Shown: piece after piece, positions 29,097 to 40,300 of the stretch
Position numbering within the stretch: the stretch's first letter is position 1
Layout of the letters: each line of letters begins with the position of its first letter
Origin: Polynucleobacter sp. AP-Latsch-80-C2
GTDB lineage: Bacteria > Pseudomonadota > Gammaproteobacteria > Burkholderiales > Burkholderiaceae
Assembly (NCBI RefSeq): GCF_018882185.1
Contig: NZ_JACVOY010000006.1
Span: 62,001-126,000 of the forward strand
Direction of reading: 5' to 3'
Length of the DNA: 64,000 nt
Position numbers and translations under genes: made by a program
Notes under the pieces: generated by a model
Databases searched by the model: none
What the model was told of the DNA's origin: nothing
What the model saw: only the letters and a program-made list of their open reading frames with translations

Positions 29097-29639
29097 TTAT
29101 TTAGGTGCGCTAACCGTCACTAAAGCAGGTCTTAAGACCCGATCAGCCACCGTATAACCTCGTTGCAACACCGAGACCACGGTATTAGGGTCTTGTTCGG
29201 AAGGAACAGAAGCAATTGCCTGGTGGTGGTGCGGATCAAACTTATCCCCTACTGCAGGGTTAATTTCAGTCATACGGCCTTTTTCAAAGGCGGAGATCAG
29301 TTGTTTGAGCGTAATTTCTAGGCCTTCTTTAAAGGCTTTTGCATCTCCAGCATCTGTACCCAGGGCAGCGTAAAGACTATCTGTCACAGGGACCAAATGT
29401 TCGGCAAAGCTTTCAATGGCGAACTTATGTGCCTTCGCAATATCTTCAACTGCCCGACGACGAATATTTTCACCTTCAGCCTTGGCGCGCAGATAGTTAT
29501 CTTGCATCTCAGTCAATTGTTGATTGAGCTCGGCAATCTCTTGCTCCGGCGTCTTTGGAGTCGCCGCCTCAGCATTATCAGCCTGAGCTTGCTCAACATT
29601 CTCTTGCTCTGGATTTGGGTTTTGGTTTTCTTGTGTCAT
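29097..29639 (-). CDS. grpE: nucleotide exchange factor GrpE
   Basis: Releases ADP from DnaK. It has 180 residues. An acidic, Gln/Glu/Asn-rich N terminus leads into a long coiled coil (about 30-85, with [20 protein letters not shown] and [11 protein letters not shown]), then the beta domain with [13 protein letters not shown] and [22 protein letters not shown] sigma-32 promoter (29682-29709) stands just upstream, and a terminator follows. It lies between hemH and dnaK in a five-gene stress cluster. Confidence 0.97.
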   Translation of the reverse strand: MTQENQNPNPEQENVEQAQADNAEAATPKTPEQEIAELNQQLTEMQDNYLRAKAEGENIRRRAVEDIAKAHKFAIESFAEHLVPVTDSLYAALGTDAGDAKAFKEGLEITLKQLISAFEKGRMTEINPAVGDKFDPHHHQAIASVPSEQDPNTVVSVLQRGYTVADRVLRPALVTVSAPK

Positions 29640-29681
29640 AGACGCTAGTTCACTTTTAAATAAGAAGGGCTACTGATTGCA

Positions 29682-29709
29682 ATATGGGGCTGGTTTATAG
29701 AATTTCAAG
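29682..29709 (-). promoter_or_regulatory. sigma-32 heat-shock promoter of grpE
   Basis: On the minus strand, CTTGAAA (29709-29703), 13-base spacer, CCCCATAT (29689-29682). The -35 element overlaps the hemH stop codon. It has the same spacing and near-identical elements to the dnaK promoter. Confidence 0.88.
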
Positions 29710-30799
29710 TCTTACTTCTTTCGGCTATTTCCGCTCTTTCATTACGCTTTGCTAATTCTGCTTCAGACTCCGTGCCCAATGACCAACCCATGAGGTGCTG
29801 ATAGGCGATATCACTTAAGGCATCAATCCACTTGGGATTGCTATTCAGACAAGGAATGTAACGATAGTCTTTGCCACCATGCTCTAGAAAAATTTCTCGA
29901 GCCTCCATCGCAATCTCTTCAAGCGTCTCCAAGCAATCCGCTGGAAAGCCAGGGCAGAAGATGTCGATACGCTGACACCCTTCTTTGGCTAACTTTTCTA
30001 TCGTTGGTGCTGTGTACGGCTTTAACCATTCAGCCTTTCCAAAGCGCGACTGAAAGGTGACTAAATATTGGCCAGACTCTAAACCCAAAGACTTGCCCAA
30101 TAAACGTCCTGTTTTTAAACACTCACAATGGTAAGGGTCACCCTTCATCAAATTGCGTTTTGGTAAACCATGAAAGGACATCACAAAACGATCGCCTGCC
30201 GCAAAATTCGGGCGCCCATCTTTGTCCCAACTATTGAGCACTTGATCGCGCAAGGCATCAATATAAGCAGCGTTATCGTGATAGTGTTTAACCAAACGCA
30301 ACTCTGGCTGATCGCGCCAAGTTCCAAGGACTCGAAACACTTCATCAAAACTGGAAGCAGTAGTAGTAGCTGAATACTGGGGATACAAAGGCAATAGCAA
30401 TAAACGCTCCATGCCTTGTGCCTTAAGACTCTCTAAGGCTACTTGCGTTGACGGTTGGCCATAGCGCATTGCTAGATCCACTAAAACGGTATGGCCTTGA
30501 TGGGCAAATTTTTCACCAAGTTCCTTGGTCTGCAAGCGTGAGTAATGCATCAAAGGAGAGCCTAGTTTCGGCAACCAAATTGAGGCATATTTTTTAGCAG
30601 AGGCACTACTACGAATCGGCAAAATAATGCCGTTCAAAATACACCACCAAATAATGCGTGGAATCTCCACTACACGAGGATCCGATAAAAACTCTTTGAG
30701 ATAAGCTCTGACAGCCTTAGGCGTGGGGGCAGAAGGTGTCCCCAAATTGAGTAACAGCACTGCAGTCTTTGAGGCTCTTAAGTGAGGATTCGGATTCAA
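29705..30799 (-). CDS. hemH: ferrochelatase
   Basis: Inserts ferrous iron into protoporphyrin IX, the last step of heme synthesis. It has 364 residues. VLLLNLGTPSAPTP opens the protein, and the active-site region reads MSFHGLPKRNLMKGDPYHCEC with the metal-binding His; the second half has YLVTFQSRFGKAEWLKPYT. No ATG precedes the conserved N terminus; a TTG at 30799 with AGAGA upstream is the best start. It lies between hrcA and grpE, the usual order in Burkholderiales, and its 3' end hosts the grpE promoter. Confidence 0.96.
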   Translation of the reverse strand: MNPNPHLRASKTAVLLLNLGTPSAPTPKAVRAYLKEFLSDPRVVEIPRIIWWCILNGIILPIRSSASAKKYASIWLPKLGSPLMHYSRLQTKELGEKFAHQGHTVLVDLAMRYGQPSTQVALESLKAQGMERLLLLPLYPQYSATTTASSFDEVFRVLGTWRDQPELRLVKHYHDNAAYIDALRDQVLNSWDKDGRPNFAAGDRFVMSFHGLPKRNLMKGDPYHCECLKTGRLLGKSLGLESGQYLVTFQSRFGKAEWLKPYTAPTIEKLAKEGCQRIDIFCPGFPADCLETLEEIAMEAREIFLEHGGKDYRYIPCLNSNPKWIDALSDIAYQHLMGWSLGTESEAELAKRNERAEIAERSKT

Positions 30800-30836
30800 G
30801 ATAATGTGTCTCTAGTGATTAATTTGTAAATGCTAC

Positions 30837-31847
30837 TTAGGAGCTTAGTGCGCCAGATAATAATTTAGAGGTGATATCTACAATCGGAATCACTCTGTCG
30901 TAGGCCATGCGCGTTGGACCAATCACGCCAAGTGTTCCCACGATTTGGCCATCAACACTATACGGCGCACTAATGACTGCTAAATCTTCATAGGGCAAGA
31001 GATCGCTCTCGCCACCAATAAATATTTGAATACCATCCGCGTGACTAGATACATCAAGTAATTGCATCAGCACAGACTTTTGCTCCAACATATCAAACAT
31101 CTTACGAAGCTTGTCTAGGTTAGAACTCAGATCACCTACATTGAGTAAGCGACGCTCACCGGAGAGCACAACCTCACCACCACTAAGGTCATACTCTGCC
31201 ACGCCACTTTGTAATGCTAAGGCCATCAAACCTGAAATATCTGTCCGTAAATTATCGAGATCGGATTTCAGATGTAAACGTACCTGATCAAAACTTTTTC
31301 CAGCAAACTGCGCATTAATGAAATTACCAGCCTCGACCAACTGACTCGGGGTGTAATCCTGGGTTGTAGGTAGGATGCGGTTTTGCACATCACCCTCAGG
31401 CGTGACCATGATTAATAAAATCTTGCCTTCGCCTAGACGCAAAAACTCAATGTGTTTAAAAACCTGAGCACGCTTGGGCGTCATCACTACCCCAGCAAAA
31501 TGGGTCAGATTGGAGAGCATTTGGGCGGCAGAGTTCAGCACCCTTTGGGGTGAATCCGGCAAAAGCCCTTTTTCTACCTCGCGGGCGGCAATTTCTTCCA
31601 AAGGACGAATCGTTACCATGGTGTCGACAAATAAACGATAGCCTCTTGGCGTCGGAATACGGCCTGCTGAGGTATGCGGGCTAGTGACTAGACCCATATC
31701 CTCGAGATCGGCCATGACATTGCGAATCGTGGCCGCAGAAAGGTCTAAACCTGAGAACCTCGAGAGGGTACGAGAGCCAATAGGCTGACCCTCCTCGATA
31801 TAGCGCTCGATGAGGGTTTTCAGTAAGGCGCGGGAACGTTCATCCAT
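30837..31847 (-). CDS. hrcA: heat-inducible transcription repressor HrcA
   Basis: Repressor that binds CIRCE inverted repeats, typically controlling groESL. It has 336 residues. The N-terminal winged helix reads [11 protein letters not shown] and [19 protein letters not shown], followed by the [14 protein letters not shown] hinge and the GAF-like inserted domain. The C terminus has [28 protein letters not shown]. No CIRCE element is seen in this window, so its targets must lie elsewhere. It diverges from nadK. Confidence 0.95.
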   Translation of the reverse strand: MDERSRALLKTLIERYIEEGQPIGSRTLSRFSGLDLSAATIRNVMADLEDMGLVTSPHTSAGRIPTPRGYRLFVDTMVTIRPLEEIAAREVEKGLLPDSPQRVLNSAAQMLSNLTHFAGVVMTPKRAQVFKHIEFLRLGEGKILLIMVTPEGDVQNRILPTTQDYTPSQLVEAGNFINAQFAGKSFDQVRLHLKSDLDNLRTDISGLMALALQSGVAEYDLSGGEVVLSGERRLLNVGDLSSNLDKLRKMFDMLEQKSVLMQLLDVSSHADGIQIFIGGESDLLPYEDLAVISAPYSVDGQIVGTLGVIGPTRMAYDRVIPIVDITSKLLSGALSS

Positions 31848-31884
31848 GGTGGAAGGGATTTTATGCCTATGGTTTAATCGTTAT

Positions 31885-32790
31885 ATGTTAAGCCCATCCC
31901 CAAATTCCACCAATAAGGCATTTAGCCGCGTTGCGCTTGTCGGCAAATTTCAGGCTGACGGGATTGAGGAGCGCCTTAAAGACCTAGCCAAACTGGTTTC
32001 TGAACTGGGCTGTGAGGTCTTTATTGAGGCGGCTACAGCTGAACACCTCAAGCTGACAGGCTTTCCAACCAAGGTGGCTGAAGACTTTGCCGGAGCAATT
32101 GATTTAGTCGTTGTCTTAGGTGGTGACGGGACCATGCTGGGCATTGGCCGCCAATTGGCAGGCATGCATGTTCCACTGGTCGGGATCAATATGGGTCGCC
32201 TGGGTTACATGACCGATATTCCTATTCAGTCGGTGCAAACCATTCTCCCGAAAATTATTGCGGGAGAATATGAAGCGGATACCAGAACACTTTTAGATGC
32301 CGTGGTATTGCGTCATGGCAAAGAAATCAATCGCGCCCTGGCACTCAATGATGTAGTGGTAAATCGTTCTGGAATTTCAGGGATGGTGGAATTAGCCGTG
32401 CATGTTAACGGCTCGTTTATGTACAACCAACGCTCTGACGGTTTGATAGTGTCTACACCTACCGGATCTACTGCATACGCCCTTTCTGCTGGCGGCCCCA
32501 TTCTTCATCCGCGTGTTGCAGGTATCTTGTTAGCGCCAATTGCACCGCACTCGCTATCCAATCGTCCAATCGTATTGCCAGCAGATTCCGAAACTATCAT
32601 TGAGGTAGTGGATGGTCGTGAGGTGATTGTGAACTTTGATATGCAGTCTCAAACAGAGTTGCAAAGTGGTGACAAGATTGAAGTGCGCCAATCTAGCAAA
32701 TCCATTACTTTCCTGCATCCCCGCAGCCATAGTGACTACAAGACTTTGCGCGAGAAGCTTCACTGGAATGAATATCCATCGACATTTTGA
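31885..32790 (+). CDS. nadK: NAD kinase
   Basis: Phosphorylates NAD to NADP with ATP. The ATG at 31885 gives 301 residues; the earlier in-frame ATG at 31810 lies inside hrcA and is rejected. Motifs are VVLGGDGTMLGIGRQL (about residue 75), GINMGRLGYMTD, and TPTGSTAYALSAGGPI. There is no Shine-Dalgarno; TTTAAT (31873-31878) ends 6 bases before the ATG. A small hairpin overlaps the end of the gene and recN follows 26 bases later. Confidence 0.96.
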   Translation: MLSPSPNSTNKAFSRVALVGKFQADGIEERLKDLAKLVSELGCEVFIEAATAEHLKLTGFPTKVAEDFAGAIDLVVVLGGDGTMLGIGRQLAGMHVPLVGINMGRLGYMTDIPIQSVQTILPKIIAGEYEADTRTLLDAVVLRHGKEINRALALNDVVVNRSGISGMVELAVHVNGSFMYNQRSDGLIVSTPTGSTAYALSAGGPILHPRVAGILLAPIAPHSLSNRPIVLPADSETIIEVVDGREVIVNFDMQSQTELQSGDKIEVRQSSKSITFLHPRSHSDYKTLREKLHWNEYPSTF

Positions 32791-32803
32791 TGTCGTATTT
32801 TTT
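32780..32803 (+). terminator. weak intrinsic terminator between nadK and recN
   Basis: Stem CGACAT/ATGTCG (32780-32785 with 32790-32795), 4-base loop, overlapping the nadK stop and followed by TATTTTTT. The short stem suggests partial termination. Confidence 0.5.
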
Positions 32804-32816
32804 GCTACGCTAAACC

Positions 32817-34481
32817 ATGCTTCAAACTATCTCTCTTCGTGACTTTGTCATCGTCGATCAACTGGAACTAGATTTTGCGAGTGGCTTTACCGTCCTCACA
32901 GGCGAAACTGGTGCAGGTAAATCGATCCTTCTAGATGCACTCAGCCTCGTACTAGGTGAGCGCGCAGATAGCAGCCAAATTCGTGAAGGTGCAAATCGCG
33001 CAGAAATTTCTGCGCACTTCAGAATAGATTTAGAACAAGTCCCGCATTTCAAGCAATGGTTGGACGATCAAGGATTTCCATTAGAGGATGATGGGCAAAG
33101 CCTATTACTCAAAAGAACGGTTGAGGCGAATGGTCGTAGCCGCGCATTTATTAATGGTAGCGTTGCTACAGTGACGCAATTACGTGAAGCTGGCGACCAG
33201 TTGGTAGATATCCATGGTCAACATGCTCACCAGCTGCTTCTCAAGGGCGGCGCACAACGAGAGTTGCTCGATCGTCACGCTGGACTGCTTTCCCTGGCAA
33301 TAGAAGTAGCGCAATCTTTTAAAACCCTTAACGACTCCCGTCGCCGTTTAGAGCAAGCTGAAAATGCGGGCCAAGATATTGAGCGAGAGCGAGAGCGTCT
33401 GGAGTGGCAACTAGAAGAGCTTACCGAACTCTCTCCAATAGAAGGCGAATGGAGTGGCATTCAAAGTGAACATGCCCGCCTAGCGAATGGCGCCAAAATC
33501 ATTAGCGGTTGCCAAGAGGCGATCGACAGCTTGAGTGATGCAGAAAGTTCAGTAGAGTCCACACTATCAAAGACCTCTACCAATATCAGTGCTTTGGCAG
33601 AACATGATCCAGCGCTGAGCACGATTAGCGAGGCCTTGGCATCCGCACAGATTCAACTCGATGAAGCAATTCACGGTCTTAACCGCTACTTACAAAAAGT
33701 CGATTTAGATCCGGCGAGATTGTCACAAGTGGAAGAGCGTATGCAGGCGCTCCACAGTGCCGCTCGAAAATATCGGACCGAAGCGGATGCGCTACCCCAG
33801 TTGTTGCTAGATACCTCTGAGCGTTTAGAGGCTCTAACAGCCTCCCAAAATATTGATGCCCTGCGGGACAAAGTAAAAACTGAAGAAGCCGCTTATCAAA
33901 AGATTGCAAAGCAGCTCTCACAAAAACGCAGCAAAGCAGCTGCAGAGTTAGGTAAGCTGGTTACCGATGCCATGCAAGACCTTTCCATGGCTGGCGGTCA
34001 GCTCGAGATTGCACTAGTTCCGCTCAATGAAGGCGGCTCAAACGGCTTAGAGCAAATTGAATTTTTGGTAGCCGGTCATGCTGGCAGCACGCCACGATCC
34101 TTAGCTAAAGTCGCCTCAGGCGGTGAGTTGGCACGCATTAGCTTAGCCATTAGCGTCATCACGAGCAAAGCCTCATTTACGCCCACTTTGATTTTCGATG
34201 AAGTAGATGCCGGCATTGGTGGTGCCGTAGCAGAAACTGTTGGCAAACTCTTGCATCAACTAGGCCAATCACACCAAATATTGTGTGTCACCCACCTACC
34301 GCAAGTAGCAGCACAAGGAAATCATCACCTTAAGGTTAGCAAGTCTCAACAGGCCGATAAGACCGTATCTCAGGTCCAAGCCTTAGGCAGAACAGATCGA
34401 GTGGAAGAGGTTGCTCGCATGCTTGGCGGTGCCACTATCACCGACACCACGCGTCGTCATGCGCGTGAGCTGTTGGGCTAA
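32817..34481 (+). CDS. recN: DNA repair protein RecN
   Basis: SMC-like ATPase acting in double-strand break repair. It has 554 residues. Walker A is GETGAGKSI at residues 29-37, a central coiled coil (about 150-370) carries many Glu/Arg heptads, and the C-terminal head has the ABC signature ASGGELARISLAI and Walker B TLIFDEVDAGIGG with CVTHLPQVAAQGN. Length is normal. It converges on glnE with a single base between stops. Confidence 0.96.
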   Translation: MLQTISLRDFVIVDQLELDFASGFTVLTGETGAGKSILLDALSLVLGERADSSQIREGANRAEISAHFRIDLEQVPHFKQWLDDQGFPLEDDGQSLLLKRTVEANGRSRAFINGSVATVTQLREAGDQLVDIHGQHAHQLLLKGGAQRELLDRHAGLLSLAIEVAQSFKTLNDSRRRLEQAENAGQDIERERERLEWQLEELTELSPIEGEWSGIQSEHARLANGAKIISGCQEAIDSLSDAESSVESTLSKTSTNISALAEHDPALSTISEALASAQIQLDEAIHGLNRYLQKVDLDPARLSQVEERMQALHSAARKYRTEADALPQLLLDTSERLEALTASQNIDALRDKVKTEEAAYQKIAKQLSQKRSKAAAELGKLVTDAMQDLSMAGGQLEIALVPLNEGGSNGLEQIEFLVAGHAGSTPRSLAKVASGGELARISLAISVITSKASFTPTLIFDEVDAGIGGAVAETVGKLLHQLGQSHQILCVTHLPQVAAQGNHHLKVSKSQQADKTVSQVQALGRTDRVEEVARMLGGATITDTTRRHARELLG

Positions 34482-34482
34482 A

Positions 34483-37293
34483 TTAATGAGCAGTGGTCTG
34501 AAATATTTCCTGCCAAAGCGCCAGCACAGCATCCCTAGCCAAAATCATTTCTGCATTGTCCTCTAAAGAAATACGGGTTTTTTCTACGCCATCCAAACGC
34601 AAGCGGTGCTGTTTGGATCTCAGTAAGCGGTAAGCATCTCCAACTAACTGGGCGCTAACTGGGTCAATCAATTTCAACTCTCCGGCAATACGCAGCAAAG
34701 CAATATTTCCCAGGTTTCCAATGAGCTTAGAGTGCTCATGAGCATATGCCAGCACTAAAAATTGGACAATAAATTCAATATCAACCATTCCACCTGCGTC
34801 GTGCTTTAAGTCAAAATCGTCGCTAGGATTTGGATGGCCTGCATGAACCTTCTCACGCATCTCTAAAATTTCGTGGCGCAGGTTCTCAACATTTCGTCGC
34901 TGACTTAAAACCTCGGCACGGACACCATCAAAGACCATACCAACCTTTGCATTGCCTGCGGAGAAACGCGCCCTAGTGAGGGCCTGATGCTCCCATACCC
35001 AAGCAGCGTTATCACCTTCGCGTAATTGATACTTTCTAAATGCTTCGGCATTGGTTACCAAAAACCCCGCTGAGCCATTAGGCCGTAAGCGTGTATCAAT
35101 TTCAAATAAGCTACCAGTAGAAGTAAAAGCGGTGAGCCAATTAATCATCCGTTTTGCAAGTAGCCCATAGATTTCTCCAGCAGCATAGTCTGCTTCGGCG
35201 GCCTCAAACAAAAAGACTAAATCTAAATCCGATGCGTACCCCAATTCCTTACCACCCAGCTTTCCATAAGAAATAATGGCAAAGGGTGGATCAAAGTCAT
35301 TTGGCAAGTCAAACTTCGCTGCGACGCTTGGCCAAACACGCTCAAAGGTAGTTTGCAAAATTAAATCCGCCAAGGCAGAAAGATGATCGCTGACTTTTTC
35401 AACCGACAAGGCTTGCTCTACGCCAATTCCTAAATCTGCCAACAAGGTAATAAAAGTTTCGGTGTGATGTGTTACCCGCAGGATGTCCATGGCCTGCTCG
35501 GAACCATCTCCATCTGCCATCACATCGTCTAGGCGCATATTTAAATTAGTCTTTACTTCACGCCAATATTCCTGCGGATGATCAATGAGGGCTTTTTCTG
35601 TTCTTGAGTTGAGCAGGTGGTCCAATAAATGAGGGTGCCTTGTAAGGTACTGAGCTCCCCACTGAGAAGACTTTAATAAAGCCAAGACATTGGAGAGTGC
35701 CCTAGGGTACTCAGCCAAGATAGATAAATAGGCACTACGCCGAGCAATCGCTTCCAGTAAATCAAAAAAGCGCAGCAAAGTAGTATCCGCACCCTCTTGG
35801 GATCCGCTCTCACCCCGCAAAGTCTCTGCTGCTTTAGACATGAGGTTGTTAAAAATAAGATGGCTTTTTTCAGGCAACAGTCTTTGCTTGGGGCTATTAA
35901 CCCATCCACTCCATCTCTGAAAAGTTTCTGGGAAGAAATTTTTATCTGGTTCCCAGTCGAGCGCAACAGGTGCGAGATCTAAGCGGGCAGCAGCATCTAG
36001 CAAGAAGGCTTTTTCAAAAAGATGTGCAACTTTATTTTGATGGCGCTCTAGATCCGCCAACAGATGAGCATCTGTGGATCTAGCAGACTCCAGCATCGAG
36101 ATTGCCAATCGATGCCGCGCTACTTCATCATCGGGAAGATAGTGGGTTTGTTGATCATCCCAAACTTGAATACGGTGCTCGAGGCGCCTGAGAAACACAT
36201 AAGCAGACTTCAAATCTTTCACCTCTTGCGCTGGGAAGATACCGCACTGCTCAATCAGCTTGAGCACAGCTAGGGTTGGCCGCATTCTGAAGCGCGGATC
36301 CGTACCCCCGCGCATTAACTGAAACATTTGCGCTAAAAACTCAATCTCCCGAATACCGCCGCGACCCAACTTAATATCGCGAGAGCGGCCATGTCGACCT
36401 GATGATCGCTTCTCAGCTTCTAGTTGAATCTGTGCATGCAAATCTCGGATTGAGGCCATCACTCCGTAATCGAGATGCCTCCGATACACAAAGGGGCGAA
36501 TCAGCTGCTCCAGCTCTTTTTCGCAATGGGCGAAGGAAGCAGCGCTAGGTAGAGGTGCAATTAAGCGTCCTTTAATCCAGGCGTAGCGTTCCCACTCTCT
36601 GCCTTGAACCACAAGATATTCTTCAAGCATATCTAAGCTGCATACAAGTGGCCCTGAATCGCCATTTGGGCGTAGGCGCATATCTACCCGAAAAACAAAG
36701 CCATTGGCATCGTGCTCTGAGAGAAGCTTGATTAAACGCTTACCCATGCGGGTAAACCACTCATGATTCGAAAGGCTTTTTTCTGCCCCTACTGTCTCGC
36801 CCTCATGCTCATAGAGAAAAATAAGATCAATGTCCGAGGAAAGGTTGAGCTCTAGACCGCCCAATTTACCCATGCCTACTACCATCAGCGGCATTTCAGA
36901 ATCGGTCGTTTTACTCCATGGCAGCCCAAACCGAGCTTGGAGATCGATGCGGATAAATGCAATCGAGTCCGAAACTGCCAGTTCAGCGAAATGGCTTAGG
37001 CTATGCGTCACCTCTTCCAAGCTAGCCAAGCCATTGAGATCACGAAATGCCACCCACAACATTAAACGCTGTCGGGCTAGACGTAGATTGGCCATGAACT
37101 CAGCCTCATCTTGATCCTGCCCACCCGGAGATACCTTGCAGGTGGCCAGCAAATCCTCAATACCTTGAAAATCAATTTTTTTCGATCCGCAGACCTGTAA
37201 CCACTCAACCCATTCTGGGTGCGCACTTAGCCAACGGCGGGCATAAGTGGAATGCTCCTGCAAAAACTCGATTTGTTGAGAAAATTCATTCAT
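34483..37293 (-). CDS. glnE: bifunctional glutamine synthetase adenylyltransferase/deadenylase
   Basis: Adds or removes AMP on glutamine synthetase in response to PII and glutamine. It has 936 residues. Both nucleotidyltransferase domains are complete: the N-terminal one with GMGKLGGLELNLSSDIDLIF and the C-terminal one with SYGKLGGKELGYASDLDLVF, linked by helical regulatory segments. I prefer the ATG at 37293 over 37302: TAAGAT (37306-37301) ends 7 bases before it, matching the leaderless pattern seen at other genes here. It diverges from the yhdP-like gene. PII itself is not in this window. Confidence 0.95.
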   Translation of the reverse strand: MNEFSQQIEFLQEHSTYARRWLSAHPEWVEWLQVCGSKKIDFQGIEDLLATCKVSPGGQDQDEAEFMANLRLARQRLMLWVAFRDLNGLASLEEVTHSLSHFAELAVSDSIAFIRIDLQARFGLPWSKTTDSEMPLMVVGMGKLGGLELNLSSDIDLIFLYEHEGETVGAEKSLSNHEWFTRMGKRLIKLLSEHDANGFVFRVDMRLRPNGDSGPLVCSLDMLEEYLVVQGREWERYAWIKGRLIAPLPSAASFAHCEKELEQLIRPFVYRRHLDYGVMASIRDLHAQIQLEAEKRSSGRHGRSRDIKLGRGGIREIEFLAQMFQLMRGGTDPRFRMRPTLAVLKLIEQCGIFPAQEVKDLKSAYVFLRRLEHRIQVWDDQQTHYLPDDEVARHRLAISMLESARSTDAHLLADLERHQNKVAHLFEKAFLLDAAARLDLAPVALDWEPDKNFFPETFQRWSGWVNSPKQRLLPEKSHLIFNNLMSKAAETLRGESGSQEGADTTLLRFFDLLEAIARRSAYLSILAEYPRALSNVLALLKSSQWGAQYLTRHPHLLDHLLNSRTEKALIDHPQEYWREVKTNLNMRLDDVMADGDGSEQAMDILRVTHHTETFITLLADLGIGVEQALSVEKVSDHLSALADLILQTTFERVWPSVAAKFDLPNDFDPPFAIISYGKLGGKELGYASDLDLVFLFEAAEADYAAGEIYGLLAKRMINWLTAFTSTGSLFEIDTRLRPNGSAGFLVTNAEAFRKYQLREGDNAAWVWEHQALTRARFSAGNAKVGMVFDGVRAEVLSQRRNVENLRHEILEMREKVHAGHPNPSDDFDLKHDAGGMVDIEFIVQFLVLAYAHEHSKLIGNLGNIALLRIAGELKLIDPVSAQLVGDAYRLLRSKQHRLRLDGVEKTRISLEDNAEMILARDAVLALWQEIFQTTAH

Positions 37294-37360
37294 TTCCCCC
37301 ATCTTAATCCGAGCCTAGAACAAGATAGGCAGAAGCTTGGCGGTCGACCATGGGCTGACG

Positions 37361-37373
37361 GATAATAGAGGCC
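37361..37373 (+). promoter_or_regulatory. -10-like box directly before the YhdP-family gene
   Basis: GATAAT (37361-37366) ends 7 bases before the ATG at 37374; TTGGCG (37337-37342) sits 18 bases upstream as a possible -35. It predicts a leaderless transcript. Confidence 0.5.
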
Positions 37374-40300
37374 ATGCTGGAAAACATCATCCCGCCTCGC
37401 CTCAAGGGCGTATTTAGGAAACGTCCCCAAGGTTTGGGCGAAGCTTGGCGTAAGCGCGCTTTAATTCTTGCTGGAATTATCTTGGCCTTATTTGTCATTG
37501 GCCATCTTGGCGTTCGCTTTGTTCTATGGCCACAAATTGAAAAATCCAAGGCATCTATAGAAAAACTTATCAGCGCCCGCATCGGTGCTGAGGTTACGAT
37601 GGATAAGTTAGAAGTCTCATGGACTGGCATTCGACCTAGTTTTGAACTTGAGGGTCTTCGCTTTAATAGTCCCGACAAAACGAAACCGCTATTGCTTATT
37701 CAGAAGATTAATGGCGAGCTCAGCTGGAATTCTTTTTATTATTTCGCGCCGTATTTTCATGAGCTCAATTTTCAAGATGCGCAAATTTATGTTCGGCGTG
37801 ATAGCAAAGGCCAAATTACGGTCGCAGGACTGCCCGTTTATGGCAAGACAGATGATTACAGTGCAGAAAATTGGCTCTTTGCACAAAATGCTATCAACAT
37901 TCATGACGTCAAATTATTTTGGGACGATCAAAAAAGCCAAAAACAATTAAGCACCATTGATATTCAAAGCCTAACGCTGAGTAACGGCATTCGCAAACAC
38001 CAGGGTGCACTAAGTGCTACTACACCTTGGACTTCAGGTCCCGTAGAGATTAAAGTCAATTTTGCTCATCGCCTCACAGGACAGGCAGGCAATTGGCATG
38101 ACTGGATTGGCGCTATCGAATGGAACTTATCCGACGTCAACCTAACCCAAATTGCGAAAGAGTTCAAGCTACGCCCCAATACCCTAGAGGGTATTGCTAG
38201 CTCCAGAGGCAAACTCAACATTGATAACAGTAAGCCTGATGGCGGTGAAATTTATCTGGCTGCAGATAATCTCATTCTGCAATTATCTAAAGATGAAGAT
38301 GCAATTGCACTTGGCAGATTAGAGACCAATCTCACCCAAGAAACGATTGATGGCATGATTTCGATCACCACCAAAACATTTGCCTGGCGTGAGATGGAAG
38401 CATCAAAGAATGCTCCCTTAGAAATCTTAAGCCCCATGACTTTCCGCTGGCGCCCACCCGATGCTGATGGAGAAATCAAAGAGTTTGGCTTTTCCTCACC
38501 CAAGATTCTTGTAGAAGATGTTGCCTTATTTGCGCTAAATCTCCCACTCTCTAAAAAAGTCCATCGCTGGATTAAAGATTCTCATGCTGATGGTGAATTA
38601 CAAAACTTGGACATTAATTGGTCTGAAAGTAAATCACCATTAGCCTCCTTAAATATTCCGGGGGGCTGGTTTAAATCGAACAAATTGGACTTCAATGTCA
38701 GCGCTAAGCTGATCAATCTCAGCTTTACGAGCGTAGATAAAACAATGCCGTCCGTTACCAATCTCTCTGGCTTTTTGACTGGCAATCAGCTGCAGGGAAG
38801 CTTCACGGTGGATTCTAAAAAGCTGGATTTGGATATTAAGGGGCTCTTGATAGACCCCAAAATACAACTAGATCAAGCAAAAGGCCAAATCACTTGGGCA
38901 AAAACCAAGGGCAACTGGGTAGTAGGCACGAAAGATCTCTCCTTAAGCAACTCTGAAGTAACAACCCAGCTAGATATGAATTACGTTCTTGGAAACAGCG
39001 GGCAATCTGATCTTCTGTCCTTAGATATGAGTTTTCCAACTGCCAAACTCAGCACAGCTTACCGATACCTCCCGATAGATATGGATAAAGATACCCATCA
39101 CTATTTGAACAAAGCCTTTAGTGCAGGCAGCATTCAAAATGGCAAGCTGCACATTAAAGGTGATCCTAAAAAAATCCCATTTCCCAAGGGGGTTGATGGA
39201 GAGTTCACTTTAAATATTCCAGTCACTGGAGTGACTTATAGCCCAGTACCCACCTTGCCAAAAAATGAGGGTGAATGGTCAGCATTCACCAATGTCAATG
39301 GTGTTATTGCCATGAAAAATGAATTATTTACTGTAGATATTAGTCAAGGAAACTTTAAGCAAGTAGCCCTCAGCAAATTTCATGCAGAAATCCCAAGTGT
39401 TAGTGCCAAGCAATTGGTACTGAGCGTAAATGGCAACGCTCAAGGTGAGGCGCCACAAATGCTCGATTACCTGCTAGCTTCACCGGTAGGCAAAAAGCAA
39501 GTGAGCTTAGAGAAGAATTTACATGTCTCTGGGAATGCCAATCTTGATCTTGGTCTAAAGATTCCACTTTCAGGCAATGCCGACACAAATGTCGACATGA
39601 AACTGACCCTTCCAGGCAATAAGGTTCAATGGGGAGAGATTCCTCCACTCGAAAACCTCAAAGGGAAAATTCGTATTACCGACACCAATCCAGAATTTGA
39701 AGATGTCACCGCTAATTTTTTAGGGGGATCATTAAAGATTGCTACAGCGCCTTCGACTCCAGGAATACAGAATTACAGCATTACTGGTGATATTCGAGCA
39801 AACTTTATAAAAAATTATTTTGCAAATCATTCAAACAAAGAAGTAAGTGCGCTGACACAAGCCTTAAGTGGCTCCGTGAAATATGATGGCAACATCAATT
39901 TTTCTAAAGCTGGTGGTGAAACCAATCTGAAATTTGATTTGCGAGACTTTGGCAGTACGGCACCTTACCCAGCCTCTAAAGCAGTTGGTATACCAATGAA
40001 CGGGCAAATTACCTTGAAGAATGCTCAGGCTAATAAATCCAATTCAAGCAGCATCAGCTGGACTGGAAAAATGGGTGATCTGTATACCTTCCAGGGTGCA
40101 ATTGGTTCTGATAACGAATATCGTACCGCCTTAGGCATAGGCGGACCAGCCAACCCACCCCAACAAGGTTTTAGCCTGAACCTATTGATTAATGAATTGA
40201 ATTTTGATGCTTGGCATGATTTTTTAAATGGACAAGCTAAAACCATCTCTGATCAAAAAGTGCCTAACTCCAGCAATAGCAATACTCAAATTACAGCTCA

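Noticed and set aside
28910..31900. CIRCE operator in the hrcA-hemH-grpE-dnaK region
   Set aside because: I looked for the TTAGCACTC/GAGTGCTAA dyad in the intergenic regions and found none; the control elements seen are sigma-32 promoters.
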